A DNA stretch of 5,458 nt from positions 1 to 5,458 of the forward strand of contig JAKBSX010000257.1 of the NCBI GenBank assembly GCA_021844725.1, in the 5' to 3' direction. Position numbers and translations under genes: made by a program. The stretch comes from Actinomycetes bacterium (lineage in GTDB: Bacteria; Actinomycetota; Acidimicrobiia; Acidimicrobiales; Acidimicrobiaceae). Shown here piece by piece: positions 1-5,457 of the stretch; position 1 is the stretch's first letter; each line of letters opens with the position of its first letter. The notes under the pieces are model-generated. The model was not told the DNA's origin and made no database searches. It saw only the letters and a program-made list of their open reading frames with translations.

Positions 1-909
1 AGCTTTGTACTTGTGTGGGAGATAGCGCATTGAGTTACCTATTGCATGTATTACACAGCGCTGAACCACAGTACTTGGAAATACTGCCGCTATTGCTTCG
101 CTGAATCCACTGAGTCCGTCAATTGAGGCAATGAGGATGTCTCTAACTCCTCGGTTCTTAAGATCGGTAACAACACCTAGCCAGTATTTAGAGCCCTCGC
201 CTCCGCTTGAGACATAATGGCCCAGAATCTCCTTATTACCTTGTAAATCGTATACTAGGACGATGTATACAGCCTTGTTGACAACGTGGCCGTCCTGTCT
301 GGTTTTAATGTGAATTGCATCCAAATAGGCAAATGTATAAGTTTCCTGTAATGGTCTTTTTTGCCACTCGTCTGCCAGAGAAGATATTGAATCTGTGACA
401 CTTGAGACAAACTCAGGAGATATTTCTACCCCATAGGTTTCATAGATGAACTCCTTGATGTCAAGGGTTGAATTGCCATAGGCATAAAGGGCAATGATTT
501 TTTGCTCTAGCTCTGTGGATATCTGCTTATATGGGGCAATTACCTTCGATTTAAAGGATGACTCTCTATCCCTTGGCATTTCAATATCGAATTTCCCATC
601 AGAGCTCCTGAGTCTTCTCCTATAAGAGCCATTCCTGGAATTACCCGTGTTATAACCTTGGCTGTCATGCTTTTCATAACCTAAATGCTCTATCATTTCA
701 GCTTCTAATAATTTAGATAAAAGAGGCTTTATCATTTGGGCAACTAAGCCATTTTTGCCAAGTAGATCATCTACTGACTTGATATCACCGGATTTAATCA
801 TTTCATCACATTGAGGTGAAGAAACAAAAGCATTAGCAAGTTCTGCTATAGCACTTTTACCGTCCAACGCCTCAGTAGAATCTGACAATTGATTTGATTT
901 CTTAACCAT
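1..909 (-). CDS. IS256-family (Mutator-type) transposase, 3' end beyond window
   Basis: DDE transposase that would cut and insert its own IS element. The frame is open from an ATG at 909 to the window edge, giving 303 codons; the family is usually about 390-420 aa, so roughly the last quarter is outside. Residues 44-103 hold the N-terminal helical region, with KPLLSKLLEAEMIEHLGYEK and the NSRNGSYRRR segment typical of the family. The first catalytic Asp lies in YLDAIHIK (D197) and the second in SIDGLSGF (D264). Their spacing of 67 residues is close to that in IS256. A conserved Cys/His pair follows in VQRCVIHAIGNS (C285, H288). The third acidic residue (Glu) would be off the edge. The start is fixed by a strong AAGGAGG 11 nt upstream, and the ATG overlaps the stop of the preceding remnant frame (TAATG). 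The family assignment is firm. Whether the element is intact cannot be judged from here. Confidence 0.96.
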   Translation of the reverse strand, partial: MVKKSNQLSDSTEALDGKSAIAELANAFVSSPQCDEMIKSGDIKSVDDLLGKNGLVAQMIKPLLSKLLEAEMIEHLGYEKHDSQGYNTGNSRNGSYRRRLRSSDGKFDIEMPRDRESSFKSKVIAPYKQISTELEQKIIALYAYGNSTLDIKEFIYETYGVEISPEFVSSVTDSISSLADEWQKRPLQETYTFAYLDAIHIKTRQDGHVVNKAVYIVLVYDLQGNKEILGHYVSSGGEGSKYWLGVVTDLKNRGVRDILIASIDGLSGFSEAIAAVFPSTVVQRCVIHAIGNSMRYLPHKYKA

Positions 910-920
910 TATTTAGTGGT

Positions 921-927
921 CCTCCTT
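921..927 (-). promoter_or_regulatory. Strong Shine-Dalgarno of the IS256-like transposase
   Basis: The minus strand reads AAGGAGG, 11 nt before the ATG at 909. It also lies inside the last codons of the upstream remnant frame (the RRTT residues). That frame ends with TAA sharing its last A with the ATG, so ribosomes finishing the remnant would stop on the transposase start. It is the only clear Shine-Dalgarno seen at any gene start in the window. Confidence 0.8.
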
Positions 928-971
928 GTTGTTAGTAGCTCAGGAGTTTCCACATACTTTCTGATGGTCCC

Positions 972-1306
972 AAATACATGGGAGCGCACCCGAGCTTCGA
1001 GACGATGATGAATTGGTCGTAGATCAATGTCATCTACCTTGATGTGACGAAAGTCTCGCTCGACGTTAGATAGTTGCTTATAAGCGTTCACTATTCCAGC
1101 TGAGTCAGCTTCACCATCTTTGAGGGTGGTACGCAACACACATATTCCATCTAGGGCTGCCTCGGCGTCAATTGATTCCTGCGTCTTGTGATTATAAGGC
1201 TAATGTCGGTGATCTCAATATCTAAGTGCTTGGCCATCTTATGTTTGTTGAGTACCTTGCCTACTTTGAGCCCTATCTTGTCGGCTCCTCTAAGGCAACT
1301 CGGGCT
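972..1306 (-). pseudogene. IS1634-family (IS4-superfamily) transposase, C-terminal remnant, frameshifted
   Basis: Two pieces in different frames together read as the C-terminal third of an IS1634-type transposase. From about 1294 to 1202 the minus strand gives LRGADKIGLKVGKVLNK, then HKMAKHLDIEITDI. After a shift at about 1200 the frame changes and gives YNHKTQESIDAEAALDG, then ICVLRTTL, YKQLSNVERDFRHIK and LRPIHHRLEARVRSHVF. AEAALDG.YVLRT, YK.L..VERAFR..K and RPI.HRL..RVR.HVF are family hallmarks; the VER Glu is probably the last catalytic acid. The usual C-terminus (a LAYYVEWH-like stretch) is missing: after HVF the frame runs through the IS256-like leader to a TAA at 909-911. The family is normally 450-600 aa and only about 110 remain. 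A 76-aa frame starting at a GTG at 1139 is the largest open part, and an automatic annotation might call it a small hypothetical gene (909-1139). I read it as dead. Confidence 0.85.
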
Positions 1307-1424
1307 CTAAAACGACATTGAGATCTCCTTTAGTATCGAAATCTTCTTCTATTATACAACCTTTCCTTCGCCCAGATGATAGTTTTATTTTTTCATAAAA
1401 CGTGTCCAGTCAAAGGTTGGCACA
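1307..1424. other. Unassigned junction between IS remnant and truncated glycosyltransferase
   Basis: I can find no gene here. On the minus strand a short frame reads IIEEDFDTKGDLNVVLEPEL (about 1355-1299) and stops with TAG at 1290. It could be more of the IS1634-like transposase in a third frame, but I do not recognise it. A perfect TATAAT lies on the minus strand at 1351-1356 without a good -35 box. A 7-bp AT-rich dyad, GTTTTAT/ATAAAAC, lies at 1382-1388 / 1395-1401. On the + strand the glycosyltransferase frame is open back to a TAG at 1380-1382. The deletion or insertion breakpoint that removed the glycosyltransferase N-terminus should therefore lie between about 1383 and 1420. Confidence 0.45.
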
Positions 1425-2147
1425 GTGGGAAGAAATAAAGGCGTACAATCTTCTAAGTTTAACTTAGTTGCATTTCTAGATAGCGATGATATTTGGCTTC
1501 CACATCATCTAGTGACTTGCGCTGAGACAATTTCCAAAAATCCAAGTGCCATCGGCGCCTTCGGTGACTTTGAATATATCGATAGACAAAGTAAGAAACG
1601 CCGATCTGAGCTTCGTTGTGCTCGCTTTGACGCTATAGAATTCAGCAAAGGTTTGTGCGTAATGGACTCTTTGATACATCCCAGTAGACTTGTTATTGTA
1701 CGACCCGCGATTGAAGCTACTCTCTTTGACGAACGAATTCCAGGTTGCGAAGATTGGCTACTCACCGCCCAGCTTTTGACGAAAGGACAAATACTTCCGA
1801 CCCATAAGCGCACTGTATTGATGCGCCAAAGTCTTGATGGAACTTTTGGCCAAACAAGTAAACTTAACAAAAGTATCGAATTGGCAGCTCTACTGGTTAT
1901 TGATTCTGGTTTACCCGAATTGGTATCAGTACCTCCTTGGCGAGTTCTCGCTACAGGAAAGCTACAGTGTGCATACATAGACTATCTTGCTGCGAATAAA
2001 CTGTCTGGTATTCTTAACCTCCTTAGGTCGATCCGAATCAATGCCAAGGTGGTAAGCTGGAGGAGGTTTTGGATTATTCTACTTAGGCTTGTTATCCCGA
2101 CGGGCATTGCTAAAGCTTTCCGGAAATCGGTTAAGGTACGACACTAA
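1425..2147 (+). CDS. Family 2 glycosyltransferase (GT-A fold), N-terminally truncated
   Basis: Remnant of a sugar transferase of surface-polysaccharide type. The frame begins at a GTG with GRNKGVQSS, which corresponds to the ARN.G.. helix normally about 75-90 residues into such proteins. LVAFLDSDDIWLPHHL follows, containing the metal/nucleotide-sugar DXD motif (DSDD, residues 19-22). A GDFEYID stretch comes next, then the acceptor-side acidic pair in CEDW (residues 108-111), where the general base usually sits. The last 30 residues include a hydrophobic/basic helix (FWIILLRLVIPTGIAKAFRK, 215-234) that could touch the membrane. The first half of the nucleotide-binding fold (the VSVIIPTYN.. strand) is absent. 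Upstream the frame is open only to 1383 and shows no such motif. There is no ribosome-binding site at the GTG. It is most likely a non-functional fragment left by the IS-linked rearrangement at its 5' side. Its 3' end converges on the TylF-type gene. The family is clear, the sugar substrate unknown. Confidence 0.85.
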   Translation: MGRNKGVQSSKFNLVAFLDSDDIWLPHHLVTCAETISKNPSAIGAFGDFEYIDRQSKKRRSELRCARFDAIEFSKGLCVMDSLIHPSRLVIVRPAIEATLFDERIPGCEDWLLTAQLLTKGQILPTHKRTVLMRQSLDGTFGQTSKLNKSIELAALLVIDSGLPELVSVPPWRVLATGKLQCAYIDYLAANKLSGILNLLRSIRINAKVVSWRRFWIILLRLVIPTGIAKAFRKSVKVRH

Positions 2148-2240
2148 CAGCTACTGGCAATTTTACTCAGAAAGAAACTTTGCTTGATTCAAGATTCTTT
2201 CGGGCGGCAAACAATGCTATCAAATCAGCATAGACCAAAG
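2148..2240. other. Convergent intergenic gap with weak hairpin
   Basis: These 93 bp separate the 3' ends of the glycosyltransferase fragment (+) and the TylF-type gene (-). A 7-bp dyad GAAAGAA (2170-2176) / TTCTTTC (2195-2201) encloses an 18-nt loop that itself contains CTT...AAG. The stem is AT-rich and no run of T follows on either strand, so it is at best a weak bidirectional terminator. Confidence 0.25.
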
Positions 2241-2975
2241 CTAGATATTGATAAATACTAACGCTTGCGAATCGTCTTGCTGAACCAAATGGGTGCTTCG
2301 ACCTTCTAAGAACTCATCCACCGCTTTCTTGCAGCCTTTCCAGTATCCATAGTCATCAATTATCAAAATACCTCCTGGGACGATAGCATCATATAGCTGC
2401 TCAAGGCAGACCTTGGTTGACTCATACCAGTCACCGTCAAGATGGAGCAGCGCTATCTTGCCGATTTCATCTTTACTGGACGGAACAGTGTCTTTAAACC
2501 ATCCTTTCACTATGTGAAGTTTGCACTTATAGGATGGCAGCCGACCTAACATAAGCTCAAATGACTCCAATGAAGACATAAAGTCTCCGCGCTGGCCCTT
2601 GTTGCCACCCCGGTCAACATCGTCTTCGGACGGCTCGGGACATCCTTCCCAGGAATCAAATAGCCAGACATCGCGCGAACCTGCATTGGCAATAAGCATT
2701 GCCGCACTTCCACCCTTGTAAGTTCCACATTCGACAAAGGATCCTTCGAGGTCGCAACATCCTTTTGCCAACTCCCAAATTCGTGAAAGTCGCGAAGCTG
2801 GCATTAGCGTATTTGCTCCAGCAAGTTTTAACACTTTCAATTTTTTGGGATGCAACAAGTCCGAAACAGGAATGCTTCGTATATTTTCAACCTTCGATTT
2901 GATACTTTTCAACTTATTAACGAACTCTTTTGCGCATCGTTGAAATTTTTGAATGAAAATCATCTGCGGCGGCAT
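2241..2975 (-). CDS. TylF/macrocin-type O-methyltransferase (class I SAM-dependent)
   Basis: Predicted Mg-dependent sugar O-methyltransferase of the TylF family (macrocin O-methyltransferase, NovP-like). The 244 aa match the normal family length. Residues 1-60 are a basic, helical lead-in. VECGTYKGGS (81-90) is the SAM-binding loop and VWLFDSWEGCPEP (103-115) the usual second segment. GWFKDTVP (158-165), LLHLDGDWYESTK (176-188) and ILIIDDYGYWKG (203-214) are diagnostic. By analogy with NovP, D180 and D207/D208 should bind the metal and D182 act as base; this mapping is from memory. The ATG at 2975 lies 59 bp inside the end of the upstream methyltransferase and lacks a Shine-Dalgarno. A second ATG at 2963 (codon 5), or a TTG near 2912 just past the upstream stop, are alternatives that keep every motif. 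It is probably co-transcribed with its upstream neighbour and methylates a sugar of a surface glycan. The exact substrate is unknown. Confidence 0.92.
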   Translation of the reverse strand: MPPQMIFIQKFQRCAKEFVNKLKSIKSKVENIRSIPVSDLLHPKKLKVLKLAGANTLMPASRLSRIWELAKGCCDLEGSFVECGTYKGGSAAMLIANAGSRDVWLFDSWEGCPEPSEDDVDRGGNKGQRGDFMSSLESFELMLGRLPSYKCKLHIVKGWFKDTVPSSKDEIGKIALLHLDGDWYESTKVCLEQLYDAIVPGGILIIDDYGYWKGCKKAVDEFLEGRSTHLVQQDDSQALVFINI

Positions 2976-3636
2976 TTGATATTGGTTTTGTCAATACAGC
3001 CGATAGCCACCTTCGTTTGTTTTGCGCATCGCGAATATAACCTATCTCGATAGTTTCACATTCAAGTTTGGTGAAAAGCTTGAAAAGGGAAGATATCGTC
3101 CAAATATGAATATGCTCATCGGACTCCCAGTGCCCATTCGGGGTGGTGATAAGAAGCCTTCCACCAGGTGCTAATAGGTCGAAAATACTTCGAAGAACTT
3201 GTTCGGGCTCAAGCACGTGCTCAATTACTTCTGAAAGGATAGCCGCATCAAATTGATTCGAGGGACGATATTCTTCAACTAGAGCACAAACGGTAGTCAC
3301 GTTTGGTAGCTCCATCTTGCGGACTTGCTCTAAAGAAACTTCGGACACATCGAGGGCTGTTATGTGACTGACCATCGGCGCTGCCATCTTTGTCATTCCA
3401 CCATCGCCACACCCGATTTCCAATACTTGATTAGCGTTGCCCAAGCTTTCAACAACCCATCTAGCTCGCGGATGTTCATAGTGCTCGGGGTCACTGAGGA
3501 ACTGACAGTGAGTAATCCTCTCTTGATAGTGCGCCACATATTTTGAACGCTCTCCACTTTCGAGGGCTTCGTTGGCGACAAGAAAACCCAAACGATACCT
3601 GATAGAGCGACTTATCCTACCTATCAACTTATTCAT
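2917..3636 (-). CDS. Class I SAM-dependent methyltransferase (Methyltransf_11/23, UbiG-like fold)
   Basis: Soluble methyltransferase of the type often found in O-antigen and capsule clusters, 239 aa from the ATG. With this numbering, motif I is VLEIGCGDGG (71-80), the SAM-ribose acid is in ITALDVS (D96), and FDAAILSEVIEHVLEPEQVL spans 129-148. LLAPGGRLLITTPNG (154-168) is the post-motif strand, followed by HIHIWTISSLFKLF, a substrate-side segment seen in UbiG-like enzymes. The frame can also start at a TTG at 3639, but the adjacent ATG at 3636 is the better choice; neither has a Shine-Dalgarno. It starts 21 bp after the ATPase stop and lies in the same frame, with only one TGA and seven sense codons between. 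Its last 59 bp overlap the TylF-type gene, so the two are probably translated from one mRNA. Substrate unknown; the context suggests a sugar or lipid-linked intermediate. Confidence 0.92.
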   Translation of the reverse strand: MNKLIGRISRSIRYRLGFLVANEALESGERSKYVAHYQERITHCQFLSDPEHYEHPRARWVVESLGNANQVLEIGCGDGGMTKMAAPMVSHITALDVSEVSLEQVRKMELPNVTTVCALVEEYRPSNQFDAAILSEVIEHVLEPEQVLRSIFDLLAPGGRLLITTPNGHWESDEHIHIWTISSLFKLFTKLECETIEIGYIRDAQNKRRWLSAVLTKPISNAAADDFHSKISTMRKRVR

Positions 3637-3657
3637 CAATACTGGCCCAACTTTAGC

Positions 3658-5034
3658 TCAAATACTCCGCAGTTCCCTAAAGAACACCTTACTATTTGCT
3701 ATGAGCCATACCCAAAGCGGTACGCACTCTACTGTCTTTCCGTCAATCGTCTTAGCCTCAAAGTAGTTCTTTGTGAGCACTAAGCCTTTTGGTATATCAA
3801 ACTCTTGTAGCCCCTCAACCATACCGGCCATTTCTCGCTCATGGGACTCACTTGTGTATGAAACGTTAAACAGATGTAGCTTACTATTTTGCACAACAAA
3901 ATCAACTTCTTGCTTGCCCTTCCAGTAGGAGACAAGTGTACTGGTCTTTTTTAGTTCCATGTAGAGTACGTTTTCAGCACAGCGACCGATGTCCGGTCTC
4001 GGTATAGGCAGGTTAAAGTTTCGAATACCGTTATCGACTACGTATATTTTGCGGGGTCGTTGTATGTCTTGTGACTCCTTTGTTTTATACGAGAAATACT
4101 TACTCTCAAAAAATAAGTAGGCATCAGTAAAATATTTGAGGTAGTTCTTTACGGTATCAACGGATAGCTTGTGTGGCTTACCTAGGCTACTATAGGTATG
4201 CGTTTTCGTAAAGTCATTTAGTATTTGCAAACCTAACACTTCGATGTCGCTGGCATTGCGAATCCTGTTTGGTATCAGTACATCTCGTGTGACGATATCC
4301 CTGTAGTAGCCATTCGCTATAGCAGTTTTGGCTTCTGGCGTCTTCGCGAGCACGATCTCGGGAAAGCCCCCTTCTACAAAGAAGTTGCCGAGGTGGTGCA
4401 GCAAAGACAGCTGCTGGTGGTAATTGGCTTTGTATATTCCAAGAAGTGTCTCATCCCCGTCTTCTACTGTAACGTTGCGCATACCAAGGTATTCAAAGAA
4501 GTTAAGCGGGTAGACCTCAATGAGTACGTTCCTACCCGTTAGGACGGTTGCAGTGTCCGATTCTATGAGTGACTTGCGTGAACCTGAAAGTATAAACTTG
4601 ATATCTTCCTTGCGTTCGTAGCGAGTTGCTACCCAGTGATTGAAGCTATCGACACTCTGTACTTCGTCGAGAAATATATAGACTCTGCCCTGTGGGTTGT
4701 AGCGCTCTTTGTAATGAGTGTAAAGCTGATTAAGCAAATCTGCCCCCAAGGACAGGTATGGCTGCGCCAGAATGTCATCAAGATATAAATACAGGATATT
4801 CTGAGGGAGTACACCCTTGCTTTCTATGAGTCGACCGATTACCTGCTGTACAATAGTTGACTTGCCTGAACGTCGTACACCAGTAAGAAATATTGCCTGG
4901 CGTATATCCATTAGCTCCTCTATGCGAGTCAGATATTTCTCGCGTGGCACGGTACTTAACCAGCCACCCCTTTTTGTGTCTTCGAAATGAGGGTTCCATA
5001 TAGCAATAAGTTCTTGTAAAACGCTTGCATCCAC
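3658..5034 (-). CDS. AAA_14/DUF4143 ATP-binding protein
   Basis: 458-aa ATPase of the large, poorly understood AAA_14 + DUF4143 family; full length for the family. Residues 1-45 carry the typical lead-in (IAIWNPHFE, then REKYLTRIEELMDIR). Walker A is GVRRSGKST (52-60), Walker B VYIFLDEVQ (118-126), and FILSGSR (147-153) is the sensor-1 region. VYPLNFFEYLG (174-184) and GGFPE (222-226) are family hallmarks. Residues 245-345 form the winged-helix-like DUF4143 part (TVKNYLKYFTDAYLFFE, RKIYVVDNGIRN). The C-terminus (350-395) is the PD-(D/E)XK-nuclease-like fold: GRCAENVLYMEL, SYWKGKQEVDFVV, then LFNVSY where relatives with an intact site have an IEVK-like strand. The GTG at 5034 is the only possible long start, since an in-frame TGA precedes it directly. 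No Shine-Dalgarno is seen, but a promoter sits right upstream. It has no evident link to glycan synthesis. Cellular role unknown; a prophage, defence or toxin-antitoxin-like role is only a guess. Confidence 0.92.
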   Translation of the reverse strand: MDASVLQELIAIWNPHFEDTKRGGWLSTVPREKYLTRIEELMDIRQAIFLTGVRRSGKSTIVQQVIGRLIESKGVLPQNILYLYLDDILAQPYLSLGADLLNQLYTHYKERYNPQGRVYIFLDEVQSVDSFNHWVATRYERKEDIKFILSGSRKSLIESDTATVLTGRNVLIEVYPLNFFEYLGMRNVTVEDGDETLLGIYKANYHQQLSLLHHLGNFFVEGGFPEIVLAKTPEAKTAIANGYYRDIVTRDVLIPNRIRNASDIEVLGLQILNDFTKTHTYSSLGKPHKLSVDTVKNYLKYFTDAYLFFESKYFSYKTKESQDIQRPRKIYVVDNGIRNFNLPIPRPDIGRCAENVLYMELKKTSTLVSYWKGKQEVDFVVQNSKLHLFNVSYTSESHEREMAGMVEGLQEFDIPKGLVLTKNYFEAKTIDGKTVECVPLWVWLIANSKVFFRELRSI

Positions 5035-5041
5035 TCAATAC

Positions 5042-5070
5042 ACTGTACGCCGTAGCCATATAACCGTCAA
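5042..5070 (-). promoter_or_regulatory. Putative sigma70-type promoter of the ATPase, nearly leaderless
   Basis: The minus strand has TTGACG (5070-5065; 5 of 6 consensus), a 17-bp spacer, then TACAGT (5047-5042; 4 of 6). Only seven bases separate the -10 box from the GTG at 5034. Transcription would start at or within a few bases of the start codon, which would explain the absence of a Shine-Dalgarno. This is a prediction from spacing and sequence alone. Confidence 0.4.
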
Positions 5071-5096
5071 ATATACTTGAAGGTGAGCAACAACCC

Positions 5097-5120
5097 CTAT
5101 CTGTTACGTACGTGAGATAG
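5097..5120. repeat. 24-bp dyad in the intergenic region upstream of the ATPase
   Basis: CTATCT (5097-5102) and AGATAG (5115-5120) are perfect inverted repeats around a 12-bp centre that contains the palindrome ACGTACGT (5106-5113). CTGTTA also occurs as a direct repeat at 5101-5106 and 5121-5126, two helical turns apart. The dyad is about 27 bp upstream of the proposed -35 box. There is no T-tract, so it fits an operator better than a terminator, but chance is possible. Confidence 0.3.
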
Positions 5121-5154
5121 CTGTTAGAAAACTGGTGTTCCCTCTACACACTTC

Positions 5155-5457
5155 TTAGTTAGTCGCAACAGCGCGAGCCAACTCTTCCGGTGGATACACC
5201 GCTCGTGAGATGGAAGGCCTAATACTGAGGCCCATAAGAGCAATAAGTATCAAGGAACCGCTGACCAAAGCACTCCACAGAGGAACCTGTGTTGCCGCTG
5301 CCAACGCTCCCATTCCAGCAATTAGAGCCTGGCATACTATCAATAGCCACGTCGAAGCCCCTAAGGAAATTCCAGATGCGGCAAGCCTATGAGAAAGGTG
5401 GTCTTGGCCGCCTTGAAAAATGGATCTCCCATTTACAATCCTCGCGACATCGAAGTG
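5155..5457 (-). CDS. WecA/MraY-type polyprenyl-phosphate sugar-1-phosphate transferase (glycosyltransferase 4 family), C-terminal part
   Basis: The frame enters from the right edge and runs 100 codons to a TAA at 5155-5157. It starts with DVARIVNGRSIFQGGQDH and continues LSHRLAASGIS. The R..NGRS.F.GG.DH..HRL signature is the cytosolic loop near the C-terminus of WecA/TagO/MraY-type enzymes, whose His residues (here H20 and H23 of the visible part) belong to the conserved HxxH site. Two hydrophobic segments follow, about residues 36-56 (TWLLIVCQALIAGMGALAAA) and 60-80 (WSALVSGSLILIALMGLSI), consistent with the last two of about 11 membrane helices. A short basic and acidic cytosolic tail completes it. 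Such enzymes start glycan synthesis by moving a sugar-1-phosphate onto undecaprenyl phosphate at the inner face of the membrane. The sugar cannot be told from this part. It lies 120 bp upstream of the ATPase on the same strand. A TTG-started 62-aa piece (5155-5343) is only the tail of this gene. Confidence 0.85.
   Translation of the reverse strand, partial: HFDVARIVNGRSIFQGGQDHLSHRLAASGISLGASTWLLIVCQALIAGMGALAAATQVPLWSALVSGSLILIALMGLSIRPSISRAVYPPEELARAVATN

Larger units (their letters stand above)
1..971 (-). mobile_element. IS256-like insertion sequence, 5' end present, runs off left edge
   Basis: The element comprises the transposase plus about 62 bp of leader. Its outer end is inferred, not proven. 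Similarity to an IS1634-type transposase (RVRSHVF) stops abruptly at about 972. Read on the minus strand, the next bases are GGGACCATCAGAAAG, a purine-rich start that would suit an IS256-family terminal inverted repeat. The distance from this end to the ATG is ordinary for the family. The other terminus and the 8-9 bp target duplication fall outside, so the boundary may be off by several bases. Confidence 0.7.
5035..5154. other. Intergenic region between the sugar-transferase tail and the ATPase
   Basis: This 120-bp gap is the largest between intact leftward genes here. It holds the CTATCT/AGATAG dyad and the proposed promoter described separately. I see no small gene, tRNA or T-tracted terminator. 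It probably separates the sugar-transferase transcript from that of the ATPase and methyltransferases. Confidence 0.5.

Noticed and set aside
1351..1356. Minus-strand TATAAT as an outward promoter for the IS remnant
   Set aside because: No acceptable -35 hexamer at 16-18 bp and no intact gene immediately downstream.
1505..1978. 157-codon open frame on the minus strand
   Set aside because: Lies entirely opposite the glycosyltransferase, whose + strand frame shows DSDD and CEDW motifs; the minus translation has no recognisable domain and no ribosome-binding site.
2170..2201. Hairpin between convergent genes as a rho-independent terminator
   Set aside because: The stem is AT-rich with a long loop and no T-tract on either strand; kept only as a weak note in the intergenic entry.
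2928..3031. 12-bp direct repeat TTTTGCGCATCG at 2928-2939 and 3020-3031
   Set aside because: About one such 12-bp match is expected by chance in a window this size, and both copies lie in coding sequence in different codon contexts.
4778..5059. 93-codon minus-strand frame starting with ATG upstream of the ATPase
   Set aside because: It overlaps the N-terminal coding part of the ATPase in another frame and resembles no family; the ATPase frame contains the Walker A motif and family lead-in.
5210..5392. 60-codon + strand frame at the right end
   Set aside because: Opposite the sugar-transferase tail, which has the conserved DHLSHRL motif and two membrane helices.
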